Origin: Planctomycetota bacterium
GTDB lineage: Bacteria > Planctomycetota > UBA8742 > UBA2392
Assembly (NCBI GenBank): GCA_019636195.1
Contig: JAHBYA010000014.1
Coordinates: 1 to 64,000 of the forward strand
Direction of reading: 5' to 3'
DNA: 64,000 nucleotides
How positions within the stretch are numbered: position 1 is the first letter of the stretch; each line of letters opens with the position of its first letter. A program made the position numbers and the translations under genes. A model generated the notes under the pieces. It was not told the DNA's origin. It worked only from the letters and a program-made list of their open reading frames with translations, and did not search any database. Below, piece after piece: positions 7,441 through 16,703 of the stretch.

Positions 7441-9537
7441 ATGGACCTTCTGGCGATTTTGCGGGCGCGGTTCGGGTTTGATGGGTTTCGGCCTCATCAG
7501 GCGGAGGCTTGCTCGGTGCTTGCGGCCGGTGAGTCGGCTTTGCTGGTCATGCCTACCGGCGCCGGCAAATCCCTTTGTTATCAACTGCCGGCGATTGCTC
7601 GCGGCGGCAACGCGCTGGTCATTTCGCCGCTGATCTCGCTCATGGAAGACCAGTGCGCCAAGCTGCTGGCGCAAGGCTTTAAAGCCGCGCGCATCCACTC
7701 GGGCCGGCCGCGTGCCGAAAGCCGCCAGGCGTGCTTTGACTGGGAGGCCGGCAAGCTGGACTTTCTGTTCATCGCCCCTGAGCGCCTGCGTGTGCCCGGC
7801 TTTGTCGATTGGCTTGCGCGCCGCAAGCCCGGCTTGATCGCCGTTGACGAAGCCCACTGCATCAGCCACTGGGGCCACGATTTTCGCCCCGACTATCGCC
7901 TGCTGGGCGAGCGGCTGGGCGCGTTGCGAGGAAAAACAGGGACAGGCACCGATGATTCGCCGCTGTTCAAGCCGGGTTCCGATCGTGAACTGGTGCCTGT
8001 CCCTGTTTTTCCGCCGGTGATCGCGCTTACGGCCACCGCCACGCCGCAGGTGCAGCGCGATATCTGCGAGCAGTTGGGCATGCCGGACGCAAAGCGCCTG
8101 ATTCACGGCTTTGCGCGCAGCAACCTGGCCGTCGAAGTCATTGAACTGAAGCCAAGCCTGCGCGCCCAGACCGTGCAAACGCTTTTGCAAGGCGGCGCGA
8201 CCCCGGCCATTGTCTATGTCCCGTCGCGCAAAGAGTGCGAGGCGCTTGCGGGGCGGCTTGGCAAGCACATGCCCTGCCTGCCCTATCACGCGGGGCTTGA
8301 TGCGGCCACGCGTGACAATGCACAGGCCGCGTTTCAGGCGGGTGAAGTGCCGGTGATCGTTGCCACCATCGCGTTCGGCATGGGCATCGACAAAGCCGAC
8401 GTTCGCACCGTAGTCCACACCGCCATGCCCGCGACGCTGGAGGGCTACTACCAGGAAATCGGGCGCGCGGGCCGCGATGGCAAGCCATCGCGCGCGCTGC
8501 TGCTGTACTCATGGGCCGACCGGCGCATCCATGAGTTCTTTCTGGATCAGGACTGCCCGCCGGCCCTTGAGCTTGAGCGCATCTTTCGCGCGCTCTCGAA
8601 CCGCGGCGCCAGCCCCGACGACATTGCCGTCGAGTTTGAGCTCAAGCCGCTCGACGCCCAGAAAAGGCTTGAGCATCTGCTGGCCCACGGCGGCGCGAAC
8701 GTCGATGCCGACGGCTGGTTCACGCGCGGCAAAGACGGTTGGCAGGCGGGCTACGAGGCGCGCGTGCGCTTTCGGCGCGAGCAACTGGACGCCGCGTTTG
8801 CCTTTGCGCAGGGCGCCGGGTGCCGCATGCAGGCGCTGGTGGCGCACTTCGGCGAGCCGGGCGCGCGCGCCTGCGGCGTGTGCGACAACTGCGCGCCAGA
8901 GTCTTGCGTCGTCAAGAGCTTCCGAAAGGCCGACGCCCGCGAGCTTGCCGTGCTTCAGGCGATCATGGGTGCGCTGCTGGGCAAGGATGGCCAGACGCCC
9001 AAGCAGATTCATGAGCGTGTTGTCGGCGACAAGTTGGAGATTCGTGAGTTCCGCGAGTTGTTGAACGCGCTGTCACAAGCAGGCGCCGTGAAGCTTGTGC
9101 CCGATGCCTTCGAGAAGGACGGCAAGCTGATCAACTTTGAGCGCGCATGGCTGACCCGCGAAGGTCGTGAGGCAGGCGAAAGCGCCGCCACCTGGGTCAG
9201 CCTGCAAGGAAGTCAGCCGGAGCCGGGGGCGCCAGGCACAGCCGCCGCCAAGGCGCGCAGGTCAGCAGGCAAGAAGGCGGCCAAGGCCGTCGCGCAGGCC
9301 GAGGCCATGGCCGAGCCCGACCCGGCGGTGCTGAAGGCGCTCAAGGACTGGCGCCTGAAGCTGGCCAAAGAACAGGGCACGCCCGCGTTTCACATTTTGG
9401 GCAACAAGACGCTCAATGCCATCGCGCGCGCAAAGCCCGGCAACGAAAAGGATCTGCTGGCTGTGCACGGCATAGGGCCGCAGAAGCTGGAGGCTTACGG
9501 CCGCGCGATCCTGGAAGTGCTGCGGGGCGTGAGCTGA
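7441..9537 (+). CDS. recQ: ATP-dependent DNA helicase RecQ with an in-frame insertion
   Basis: The 698-residue 3'-5' DNA helicase acts in recombination and fork repair. All helicase motifs are present: [12 protein letters not shown] (Walker A), [42 protein letters not shown] and [13 protein letters not shown] RecQ-C zinc site (CRMQ...CGVCDNC) follows, and an HRDC domain covers about residues 615-698. Between the DEAH region and ALTATATP the protein carries about 28 extra residues (164-191, beginning GKTGTGTDD). These are encoded by a palindromic element at 7930-8012, and E. coli RecQ has only a short loop there. The frame stays open through the insertion. A lysine- and alanine-rich linker precedes HRDC. 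Transcription probably begins at or near the ATG. Confidence 0.95.
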   Translation: MDLLAILRARFGFDGFRPHQAEACSVLAAGESALLVMPTGAGKSLCYQLPAIARGGNALVISPLISLMEDQCAKLLAQGFKAARIHSGRPRAESRQACFDWEAGKLDFLFIAPERLRVPGFVDWLARRKPGLIAVDEAHCISHWGHDFRPDYRLLGERLGALRGKTGTGTDDSPLFKPGSDRELVPVPVFPPVIALTATATPQVQRDICEQLGMPDAKRLIHGFARSNLAVEVIELKPSLRAQTVQTLLQGGATPAIVYVPSRKECEALAGRLGKHMPCLPYHAGLDAATRDNAQAAFQAGEVPVIVATIAFGMGIDKADVRTVVHTAMPATLEGYYQEIGRAGRDGKPSRALLLYSWADRRIHEFFLDQDCPPALELERIFRALSNRGASPDDIAVEFELKPLDAQKRLEHLLAHGGANVDADGWFTRGKDGWQAGYEARVRFRREQLDAAFAFAQGAGCRMQALVAHFGEPGARACGVCDNCAPESCVVKSFRKADARELAVLQAIMGALLGKDGQTPKQIHERVVGDKLEIREFRELLNALSQAGAVKLVPDAFEKDGKLINFERAWLTREGREAGESAATWVSLQGSQPEPGAPGTAAAKARRSAGKKAAKAVAQAEAMAEPDPAVLKALKDWRLKLAKEQGTPAFHILGNKTLNAIARAKPGNEKDLLAVHGIGPQKLEAYGRAILEVLRGVS
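7930..8012. repeat. Palindromic element inserted in frame inside recQ
   Basis: Two perfect 21-base inverted arms (7930-7950 and 7992-8012) flank a 41-base centre. The arm core is ACAGGGACAGGCACC and its complement. The element adds about 28 codons to recQ at a surface-loop position without closing the frame. The same core occurs again as a short hairpin at 20486-20515. Such structure resembles REP-like elements moved by REP-associated tyrosine transposases. No transposase is present in the window, so the mobilising enzyme is an inference. Confidence 0.85.
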
Positions 9538-9557
9538 ACGTGCGGCGAAAGGCAGTC

Positions 9558-9662
9558 TGTCAAGCGGAGTAGCGGAGCCGGCGTGCAGGGCCGCGCACTC
9601 GCACTGCGCTCAAGCGCGTGGCCCCTGCACGCCTTATACTCTGTTGCTCTGTTCCTCCGCGT
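9558..9662. repeat. Large imperfect inverted repeat between recQ and proS
   Basis: The region between these two convergent genes is an imperfect palindrome. GGCGTGCAGGGCC on the left pairs with GGCCCCTGCACGCC on the right. The outer parts (GCGGAGTAGCGGAG against CTCTGTTCCTCCGC) also pair. The right arm carries a CTCTGTTGCTCTGTTCCTCCG run related to the element at 56176-56243. It could end transcription from both sides. It lacks a T run on the plus strand. Confidence 0.65.
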
Positions 9663-9667
9663 CCACA

Positions 9668-11203
9668 TCAATACGCGACAGCGAAGATGACTTCGGGCGC
9701 GCCATCCTTGCCCGTGTACATGCACTTGCCGGTCTGGCCCTGCGCGTCAAAAGGCATGACGCGCACCGTGGCCTTGGTTTCTTCCTTGATCTTCGCTTCC
9801 GCCTGCCGGTCAGGATGAAAGTAGCAGCGCACGAACCCGCCCTTTTCAGCCAGCGTGGCTCTGAGGGCGTCATAGCTGTCAACGCGGTGTGTGTTGGCTT
9901 GCCGGTGTTCGATTGCCTTCTGGAACATCAGGCGCTGCACGTCGGCAAGTTCAGTGCGCAGGTGGCCGGGCGTGAGCTTGCTGGTTTCGACTGATTCCTT
10001 GGCGCGGTCAAAGCGGCGCTTGATGACGACACTACCCGCGTCAACGTCGCGGGGGCCGACTTCCATACGGAAGGGCACGCCGCGTTGCTCCCAGTGGAAC
10101 TGCTTGTCGCCGGGGCGGTTGTCGCGCCAGTCAACGACGATCTTCTGTTCCGTCGCGCGGTCGAAGAAGTAGCTGACCACTTCGCTTTGCTGGCGTTTGG
10201 CCGCCGCCGCGAATTCTTCTTCGCCGACCAGCGTCCTGATCGCGACGTCAATGAACGCAGCCACCTTGGCGCGGTCTGCGTCGCTCTTGAAAATGGGCAC
10301 AATCGCCATCACGACAGGCGCGACCCTGGGGGGCAGCACGAGCCCGTCGTCGTCGCTGTGGGCCATGATCAGCGCGCCGATCAGCCGTGTGCTTACGCCC
10401 CAGCTTGTGGTCCATACGTGCTGCTGCTTCTGGTCGCGGCCCAGAAACTTGATGTCGAAGGCCTTGGCGAAGTTCTGGCCAAGGTTGTGGCTGGTGCCGG
10501 CTTGCAGGGCTTTGCCGTCCTGCATCATGGCTTCGATGCCGTAGGTAGTTATGGCGCCGGGGAATTTTTCGCTTTCGGTCTTGGGGCCCTTGACCACGGG
10601 CAGGGCCAGGAATTCTTCGGCGAAAGCGGCGTACACATCCAGCATGCGCAGGGTTTCTTCCTGTGCTTCTTGCGCGGTTTCGTGGGCCGTGTGGCCTTCC
10701 TGCCACAGGAATTCGGTGGTACGCAAAAACAGCCGCGTGCGCAGCTCCCAGCGCATGACGTTGCACCACTGGTTGATCAGCACGGGCAGGTCGCGGTAGC
10801 TTTGAATCCACTGCGCGTACATGTGGCCGATGACAGTTTCGCTGGTGGGGCGAATCACGAAGGGCTCTTCCAGCTTGCCCACGGGCGCAAGGCCACTCTT
10901 GCCGTCGTTTTCAAGCCGGTGGTGCGTGACCACCGCGCACTCCATGGCAAAGCCTTCCACGTGCTGGGCTTCCTTGGCCAGGAAGTTCAGGGGGATCAGC
11001 AGGGGAAAGTACGCGTTGACGTGGCCTGTGTCTTTGAAGCGCCGGTCAAGGTCGCGCTGGATAGCTTCCCAAAGGGCGAAGCCTTCGGGGCGGATGACCA
11101 TGCAGCCGCGCACAGGCGCGTAGTCGGCCAGTTGGGCGGCTTTGATCACGTCCAGGTACCATTGCGCGTAGTCTTCAGCGCGGGATTTGATGTTCTTAGC
11201 CAT
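9668..11203 (-). CDS. proS: Prolyl-tRNA synthetase, archaeal/eukaryotic type
   Basis: The 511-residue class IIa aminoacyl-tRNA synthetase charges tRNA-Pro. The sequence follows the archaeal-type ProRS plan: an N-terminal catalytic core without the bacterial editing insertion, RPTSETVIGHMYAQWI, motif 2 in RTRLFLRTTEFLWQEGHTA, and motif 3 in TSWGVSTRLIGALIMAHSD. After these come an anticodon-binding domain and a C-terminal extension ending in IFAVAY, as in this group. Length is normal. It converges on recQ, and the palindrome between them may end both transcripts. No other translation gene is adjacent. No clear ribosome site is visible before the ATG. Confidence 0.95.
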   Translation of the reverse strand: MAKNIKSRAEDYAQWYLDVIKAAQLADYAPVRGCMVIRPEGFALWEAIQRDLDRRFKDTGHVNAYFPLLIPLNFLAKEAQHVEGFAMECAVVTHHRLENDGKSGLAPVGKLEEPFVIRPTSETVIGHMYAQWIQSYRDLPVLINQWCNVMRWELRTRLFLRTTEFLWQEGHTAHETAQEAQEETLRMLDVYAAFAEEFLALPVVKGPKTESEKFPGAITTYGIEAMMQDGKALQAGTSHNLGQNFAKAFDIKFLGRDQKQQHVWTTSWGVSTRLIGALIMAHSDDDGLVLPPRVAPVVMAIVPIFKSDADRAKVAAFIDVAIRTLVGEEEFAAAAKRQQSEVVSYFFDRATEQKIVVDWRDNRPGDKQFHWEQRGVPFRMEVGPRDVDAGSVVIKRRFDRAKESVETSKLTPGHLRTELADVQRLMFQKAIEHRQANTHRVDSYDALRATLAEKGGFVRCYFHPDRQAEAKIKEETKATVRVMPFDAQGQTGKCMYTGKDGAPEVIFAVAY

Positions 11204-11488
11204 GTTTTAGACCAGGTTTAGTGCTGCGTCTTGGGTTCATCCATGCCGCCCCGCTCCCTTCGGTCGCTGGAGACTCCAAGGTACGCGGCGCTAGCGCAAT
11301 GGCTTCCGACCCAAAGACACGCGGGATTGTTGCGGTAATTGACAGGAAAACAAGGGACTCGGCCGTGGATCACGGTCGAGGGTGAAGGGGCGTGAAAGTT
11401 CGTCCTTGCTTCATGCCTCGTTAACGCGGTCCGGTTTCAGGACACGGCACATCGGCAACAGCGGCAAGCCCGCCGCCGCACAAAGCAA
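11204..11488. other. Intergenic stretch upstream of proS
   Basis: About 285 bases lie between the proS start and the terminator of the next minus-strand gene. The stretch includes a small inverted CGCTCCCTTCGGTCGCT motif and another GC-rich part. I see no open gene and no recognisable RNA. A proS promoter must lie here, but I cannot pick one. Confidence 0.4.
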
Positions 11489-11512
11489 CACGGGCGCCTT
11501 CCGGCGCCCGTG
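11489..11512 (-). terminator. Hairpin terminator after the 11529-13112 gene
   Basis: A perfect 10-base stem (CACGGGCGCC and GGCGCCCGTG) with a four-base loop lies 17 bases beyond the stop codon. On the minus strand it is followed by TTGCTTTG, a weak T-rich tail. Confidence 0.65.
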
Positions 11513-11528
11513 GCATGGGTTGGCTTGC

Positions 11529-13112
11529 TTACTTGAACTTCACGTTCCAGTCATCCAGCTCATACACGCGCATCGTGCCGACGTAGCGGGCGTAGTACGC
11601 CTCCAGCCACTTGGCCTTGGTCGTGCTGCTGGACTTGTCCCACCACTCCTGCAGCGTGGGTACAGTCTCGGGCACCTTCAGGTGGCTGATGTCCTGCTTG
11701 CCGATCTGGGGCGCGCCGGGGTCCTTCTTGTCGGCGTTGTTGCCCTTGGCCATTTCTTCCTGGATCTTTTTCAGCCACTCGGCGGCTTGTTCAGGGCTGA
11801 TGCCGCCGGGCAGCTCACGGCCCTTGTTGCCTTCCTGGAACTGCTGGCCGCGAATGATGCCATCACCGTCCCAGTCCGGCTGGACGTTGCCGTCGCGACC
11901 GCCGGGCGGGCGGGGCCCGTCGCGGCCTCCGGGGCGCGGGCTTGAGCCCGGGCCGGTGCCCGGCGTTGAGCCCGGGGTGCCGGCGTCGGGCTTCTTGCCG
12001 TTGATCGGCAGGTGGCCGCCGACGATGCCATAGAAACCGTCCTGTCCGAAGCTGGCCTTCTTCATGGACAGCTTGGTCTTGTTTTCCGCTTCCAGGTTGA
12101 AGCGGTTGAGAAAGCGCTTCTTGATGTCGTCGGGGGTGCTGCTGCCGACGATGTCGGCGATTTTGGCCTGGATCACGTTGTCCATGTCGCGGCGCGTCCA
12201 GCTGATGCAATCGCTGATGGTGATGCCCTTTTCCTTCAGCTTGGCGCGGATGGCCGGGCGCATCTGCTTGTACCACTCGACGATGACGAACTTGCTGAAC
12301 TCGAGGTCAATCTCGGCAAAGGTCAGGTCCCACTTGGCCAGCACGCCTTCGGTCGGCTTGTACTCGGTCTTGGCGAGTTGCAGCGCATCCAGCGCGGTCT
12401 GGAACTTCTTTTTGGAAGCAAGCTGGCGCGCGCCAACCAGCGCGGTCAGCAGGCCCTTCTGGCGGATCAGCTCGTTCAGCGTGGCGTCGTAGGCGGTCAG
12501 GCGCGCCTCAAGCTTTGAGTCAGGCGATGCAGCCAGCGCCAGCGTCACGTAGTCCTTGGCCTCGCTGTACAGGCCCAGCCGGTCGGCGATGCGGGCAAGT
12601 TCATAAAACTGGCGCGCTGTCTCAAGCGGGCTGCGCTCTTCTTCTGCAAGGCGCAGGACTTCGGATTCGACGAACATCGAGGTCGCGTCGATCATGATGT
12701 CGGTGACGTAGCCGTCTTCGACCACGTCGCCGGCGGGCACGTTGCGGCCGCGGGTGTTTTCGCGGTTGACGACGTTGTAGCTGTTGCCGCTGACGGTGAT
12801 GCGGCCTTCGTAGATGGTGCCGTCAATCAGCTCAAGGCGGGCGCCGCGCACCAGTACATCAAGGTTCAGCCCTTCGTCGGGGTCGCGGTCGTTGGTCAGG
12901 CGTTTTTTCAGGCCTGCGTCAACCTGGTTCCAGCGCAGGAAGACCTTGCCGCCGGTGTCGGTCAGCTTGAACGTGAAGCCGTCTTCCTTGACTTCGACGA
13001 CATCGCCTTGCAGGTAGCGGCCATCGGACAGGCGAATCTGCTCTGCCTGGGCCAAGCCGGCCACCGCGACGGAAACCAGCAGCGCCAAGGCAAGTCGAGA
13101 GATCAAACGCAT
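11529..13112 (-). CDS. Secreted protein of unknown function
   Basis: The 527-residue protein starts with a clear signal peptide (MRLISRLALALLVSVAVAGLAQA). The ATG chosen has a GGAG eight bases upstream, and ten further residues in the longer frame lack such a site. Residues 24-130 hold short beta-rich segments (EQIRLSDGRYLQGDVVEV, LIDGTIYEGRITVSG) like the small SM-like repeats seen in planctomycete exported proteins. A helical, TPR-like middle follows. The C-terminal third has a Gly/Pro-rich linker (TPGTGPGSSPRPGG), then an acidic piece (DWDGDGIIRGQQF) that could bind calcium, and a helical end. No catalytic motif was recognised. It stands alone between a divergent promoter region and a terminator. 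Confidence 0.75.
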   Translation of the reverse strand: MRLISRLALALLVSVAVAGLAQAEQIRLSDGRYLQGDVVEVKEDGFTFKLTDTGGKVFLRWNQVDAGLKKRLTNDRDPDEGLNLDVLVRGARLELIDGTIYEGRITVSGNSYNVVNRENTRGRNVPAGDVVEDGYVTDIMIDATSMFVESEVLRLAEEERSPLETARQFYELARIADRLGLYSEAKDYVTLALAASPDSKLEARLTAYDATLNELIRQKGLLTALVGARQLASKKKFQTALDALQLAKTEYKPTEGVLAKWDLTFAEIDLEFSKFVIVEWYKQMRPAIRAKLKEKGITISDCISWTRRDMDNVIQAKIADIVGSSTPDDIKKRFLNRFNLEAENKTKLSMKKASFGQDGFYGIVGGHLPINGKKPDAGTPGSTPGTGPGSSPRPGGRDGPRPPGGRDGNVQPDWDGDGIIRGQQFQEGNKGRELPGGISPEQAAEWLKKIQEEMAKGNNADKKDPGAPQIGKQDISHLKVPETVPTLQEWWDKSSSTTKAKWLEAYYARYVGTMRVYELDDWNVKFK

Positions 13113-13332
13113 AAGGACTCCAGTAAGAGGAGGATGCAACACTCCAAGGGTAGGCAGGTAGCGCCCATCTGCAATGTTAAAGGGCGCTTATGGCCGATTC
13201 GGAGTCGCGAAACTTCGTGGATTGGCAAGAATTTTCGACGATTGTGCAGTTTGGGAATGACATACGACCAACCAGTCGTTTAATTACACAGCCGATCGGG
13301 TTAATCGCCCGCCCGAAACCTGGTCGGCAATC

Positions 13333-13357
13333 GCCTGCCGGGCCCAGCCCGGCAGGC
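13333..13357 (+). other. GC-rich hairpin 1 in the leader of the M3 peptidase
   Basis: An 11-base perfect stem, GCCTGCCGGGC and its complement, has a three-base loop (CCA). It has no T run. Whether it terminates transcription or is only structural is unknown. Confidence 0.45.
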
Positions 13358-13384
13358 TGCAACTAGATGCGCAGCAGGGAGCGC

Positions 13385-13410
13385 AACGCCGCGGACTTGT
13401 CCGCGGCGTT
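13385..13410 (+). terminator. Hairpin 2, terminator-like, in the leader of the M3 peptidase
   Basis: A perfect 12-base stem, AACGCCGCGGAC and its complement, has a two-base loop (TT) and is followed by TGCATTTGG on the plus strand. It is symmetric and would form on either strand. It lies about 115 bases before the GTG start of the peptidase. Confidence 0.45.
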
Positions 13411-13524
13411 TGCATTTGGTGCGTTTGGATGTGATGCCGTTTGGCACTTCCGGCAACGTGAACCGGCGCTTTCCGGATATGGCCGATGCAGCATGTCGCG
13501 TTAATCTGCAAACAGGAGACCGCC

Positions 13525-15249
13525 GTGAACGACACCCTGGAGACCTTGCCGCGACTGTACCCACGTACCTTTGTGCCTGCCGGCCTCAAGGTGCGCACAC
13601 TCGACGACGTTAAGCCGCTGTTCGACGCCCTGTTGAACGCCGAGCTTGCCGACGCGGGCGCATTGGAGCAGTGGCTTGCCGACCGCACCGAGCTTGAGGC
13701 TGTGATCGGAGAAGTCGGCGCCCGCGTGCACATCCGCACCACGCTGGACACAGCCAGCGCCGAGTACAAGGCGGCGTTCCTTGACTGGGTAGAGAAGTTT
13801 GAGCCCGCGCTGAAGCAAGCCGGCGACGCGCTGGACCGCAAGTTCGCGGCATGCCCGGCGCGCAGCGCGCTGGACCCCGCCAAGTACGCGATTTTCGAGC
13901 GCGGCGTGCTGACACAGCTTGAACTGTTCAAGCCGGAAAACATCCCGCTCGAGACGGAGCTGGCCAAGCTCACGAACCAGTTTGACGAAACGCAGGGCGC
14001 CATCACCGTCGAATTTGAAGGCGGCAGCTACACGCCCGTGCAGATGAACAAGTTTCTGCTTGAGCTTGACCGCAACCTGCGCCAGCGCGCATGGCAGGCC
14101 ACAGCCGACGCGCGCCTTGCCACGCACGACCGTTTGGCGGGCCTGTTTGAAAAGCAACTGCGACTGCGCGAAAGGGTAGCGATCAACGCCGGGCTGGCGG
14201 ACTTTCGTGAGTACGCCTGGAAGTCGATGCAGCGCTTTGATTACACGCCCGACGACTGCGACGCCTTTGCCCACGCGGTTGAGCGCGTGGTGCTGCCCGC
14301 GCTGCGGCGCATCAACCAGCGCCGCGCCGAGGCGATGGGCCTTGCCGGCGTGCGCCCCTGGGATGTGGATGTTGACCCGCACGGCAAGCCGCCGCTGAAG
14401 CCGTTTGATGAAGTCGAGAGCCTGAAGCTGGGTTGCTCGCGCATCTTTCACGGCGTGGACCCGGCGCTGGGCGCGCAGTTTGACCGCATGCGCGAACTGG
14501 GCCTGCTGGACCTGGCCAACCGCAAGGGTAAGGCCCCCGGCGGCTATCAAAGCACGCTGCACGAGGCGCGCCTGCCGTTCATATTCATGAATGCTGTCGG
14601 CCTTGACGATGACGTGCGCACGCTGCTGCACGAGGGGGGCCACGCCTTTCACGCCTTTGCCGCCGCGGATCAGCCGTTGCTGGCCTATCGCCACGCGCCT
14701 ATGGAGTTCTGTGAAGTCGCCAGCATGTCGATGGAACTGCTGGGCAGCGACCACCTGGGCGAGTTCTATGCACCCGCCGACATCAACCGCGCGCTGGCTG
14801 AGCAGTTTGAGCGCGCGCTCAGCCTGTTTGCGATGATCGCGCAGGGCGACCAGTTCCAGCACTGGGTTTACACGCACATCGGCGCCGACGCGCACGCGGT
14901 GCACGCGCAATGGCGCGCACAGATGCAACGCTTTGCCACGGGCATCGAGTTCACGGGCCTTGAAAAGTACCGCGACTCGCGCTGGACGCAGATCGGGCAC
15001 TTCTTTTGGGTGCCGTTCTATTTTATCGAGTACGCGATTGCGCAGATCGGCGCGTTGCAGGTGTGGCTGAACGCCCGCAAGGACCGCAAGGGCACGCTGG
15101 CCAGGTATCGCGGCGCGCTGGCGCTGGGCGGCAGCCGCGGCCTGCGCGACCTGTTCAAGGCAGCCGGCCTGAAGTTCGGCATGGACTACGAAACGCTTTC
15201 ACCGCTGGTTGAAGCCGTCGAAGCCGAGCTGTCCCGCCTGGAAGCGTAG
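13525..15249 (+). CDS. M3 family oligoendopeptidase (PepF-like)
   Basis: The 574-residue cytosolic zinc metallopeptidase cleaves oligopeptides. The zinc site HEGGHAFHAF lies near residue 369, and the following MEFCEVASMSMELLGSD supplies the third ligand region, as in M3 enzymes. GTG was chosen as start because AGGAG stands about seven bases before it. The longer frame upstream has no ribosome site. Length and domain order match the oligoendopeptidase F group. It is followed 60 bases downstream by an EamA transporter with its own promoter-like hexamer, so it is probably transcribed alone. The substrate is not predictable. Confidence 0.88.
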   Translation: MNDTLETLPRLYPRTFVPAGLKVRTLDDVKPLFDALLNAELADAGALEQWLADRTELEAVIGEVGARVHIRTTLDTASAEYKAAFLDWVEKFEPALKQAGDALDRKFAACPARSALDPAKYAIFERGVLTQLELFKPENIPLETELAKLTNQFDETQGAITVEFEGGSYTPVQMNKFLLELDRNLRQRAWQATADARLATHDRLAGLFEKQLRLRERVAINAGLADFREYAWKSMQRFDYTPDDCDAFAHAVERVVLPALRRINQRRAEAMGLAGVRPWDVDVDPHGKPPLKPFDEVESLKLGCSRIFHGVDPALGAQFDRMRELGLLDLANRKGKAPGGYQSTLHEARLPFIFMNAVGLDDDVRTLLHEGGHAFHAFAAADQPLLAYRHAPMEFCEVASMSMELLGSDHLGEFYAPADINRALAEQFERALSLFAMIAQGDQFQHWVYTHIGADAHAVHAQWRAQMQRFATGIEFTGLEKYRDSRWTQIGHFFWVPFYFIEYAIAQIGALQVWLNARKDRKGTLARYRGALALGGSRGLRDLFKAAGLKFGMDYETLSPLVEAVEAELSRLEA

Positions 15250-15308
15250 CTGCCGCACCGCTGCCGATTGCCATTGCGTGAACTGAATCGCGCCCTAGCC
15301 TGCGCGCC

Positions 15309-16283
15309 ATGTCGGCGCTGACCACCACGCAGCAGCATCCGCGCACGCGGCTGATCGCCACTTCGGCGCTGCTGCTGGTCTGCATTTTCTGGGGCGCGAC
15401 CTTCCTGTGGATGAAAGAGGGCACCGATGCCCTGCAGTCGATCTACGGCGACCACCGACCCGCCGCCGTGGGCGCATTTTTCCTGTTCTGGCGATTTGCG
15501 ATTGCCGCCGTGCTGATGCCGGTGCTGGTGCCGCGCAGCGTCAGGCGGCTTGACCGCCATGCCATCAAGTGGGGCTTTCTGTTAAGCCTGCCGTTTTCGC
15601 TGGGCTTTCTGCTTCAGATTTTCGGGCTGGCGCAGGCCGATGTTCTGCCCAGCCAGTCGGCGTTCCTGACCAGTCTCTATGTCGTGGCCACTCCGTTGAT
15701 CAGCGCGTTGGTGTTGCGGCGCGTGCCGGCGCGCGGGGTGCTGGTGGGCGTGCTGCTGGCGACCATCGGCGCCGCGTTTATGAAGGGCGTGCCGCACGGC
15801 GGGTTGTCGCTGGGCGCGTGGGCGACGATCGGCTGTGCCGTGGTTTTCGGCGCGCACATTGTGATGACTGACGTCGGCACCAAACGCGCCGACCCGCTGG
15901 CGATCACGCTGGTGATGTTCGTGTGCGCCACGGCGTTCTGCGGTGCGGCGGTGCTGCTTGCGCCGGGCGGTATCGCGCTGTTTGACGCCTCGCCGTTAGC
16001 GGCTGCGCTGTCGGACTTCACGTTCTGGCGCACGTTGCTGCTCTGCGCGACGCTGGCGACCGTCGTTGCCGTCAGCGTGCTCAACCGCTGGCAGAAAGAA
16101 CTTTCGCCGTCGCGCGCCGCCATCGTGTACACCGCTGAGCCTGTGTTTGCGGCACTGATCAGCATTGTTGCGGGCAGGGATGTGTTGGACGGCTGGCTGG
16201 TGTTTGGCGCGGCGATGATCCTGGCCGCGAACCTGAGCGCCGAGTTTTTGCGCAGGCGGCCGGCGCCAGCCGAAAAAAAATGA
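15309..16283 (+). CDS. EamA/DMT family transporter
   Basis: The 324-residue protein with ten predicted membrane helices has the two-fold EamA repeat of drug/metabolite exporters. Conserved features are CIFWGATFLWMK in helix 1, QSAFLTSLYVVATPLIS at the end of repeat 1 and SRAAIVYTAEPVFAALIS at the end of repeat 2. The substrate is unknown. TAGCCT lies seven bases before the ATG with no ribosome site, so a leaderless transcript is possible. The C-terminus is basic and short (RRRPAPAEKK). Confidence 0.85.
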   Translation: MSALTTTQQHPRTRLIATSALLLVCIFWGATFLWMKEGTDALQSIYGDHRPAAVGAFFLFWRFAIAAVLMPVLVPRSVRRLDRHAIKWGFLLSLPFSLGFLLQIFGLAQADVLPSQSAFLTSLYVVATPLISALVLRRVPARGVLVGVLLATIGAAFMKGVPHGGLSLGAWATIGCAVVFGAHIVMTDVGTKRADPLAITLVMFVCATAFCGAAVLLAPGGIALFDASPLAAALSDFTFWRTLLLCATLATVVAVSVLNRWQKELSPSRAAIVYTAEPVFAALISIVAGRDVLDGWLVFGAAMILAANLSAEFLRRRPAPAEKK

Positions 16284-16703
16284 AAAAACTTTTCCACGAC
16301 TTTTCGCCACTGGGGGCGCGCAACCACCGCCAGTGGCGTCTTTGCGGGCGTTACGGTGTGCGTGCAATGCGTACTGGCGATTCTACTTGGGACGCGCGTT
16401 TCCGGGCGGCAACACGTTACCCGCGGCGGACATCAAGGCAATTCGTGCAACGTGGCGGATCCTGTTGTGCGATGGGGGTTGCGTGCGCCCGCCGGGAAAA
16501 TTCCGCCCGCGGCCAAATGCTATGCTTCAGCCGTGGACGACTGCGGTCCCGCCGGCTTCCGGGTCAGACGGTGGAAGAGCGCCAACTGGGCTGTGGGGAG
16601 GTGCCGCTCCGCCAGCACCCGTCACCGCCCGTGTACGGCATGCCGCGCCCTGTGGGGGGGGCGCGAGTCGCCACAACTGCGCGGGCGGTGACGACTCCGG
16701 ATC
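16284..16703. other. 420-base gap with a possible structured leader
   Basis: No coding frame here is credible. An inverted CGCCACTGG...CCAGTGGCG pair lies at about 16304-16337. TATGCT at about 16519-16524 could be a -10 hexamer, and would give a GC-rich leader of some 170 bases ahead of the TPR gene at 16704. That leader contains several self-complementary runs, such as TACGGCATGCCG. I found no match to a riboswitch, SRP RNA, tmRNA or RNase P. Confidence 0.35.

Larger units (their letters stand above)
13113..13524. other. Divergent intergenic region with two strong hairpins
   Basis: These 412 bases lie between two divergently transcribed genes and must hold both promoters. Two near-perfect hairpins stand side by side in the half nearer the peptidase: an 11-base stem at 13333-13357 (GCCTGCCGGGC) and a 12-base stem at 13385-13410 (AACGCCGCGGAC). 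The second ends in GTTTGC on the plus strand. No open frame of note is present. The hairpins may end an unannotated small RNA or shape the peptidase leader. Confidence 0.5.

Noticed and set aside
11204..11528. tRNA or other stable RNA in the proS upstream gap
   Set aside because: No T-loop or acceptor-stem pattern was found. The only clear structure is the terminator hairpin.
13501..15000. 499-residue minus-strand frame opposite the M3 peptidase
   Set aside because: No ribosome site, no motif, and the plus strand carries the HEGGH enzyme.
16284..16703. Protein genes in the gap before the TPR gene
   Set aside because: Several open frames overlap there, but they have no ribosome sites, have Arg- and Pro-rich random composition, and none continues a family.
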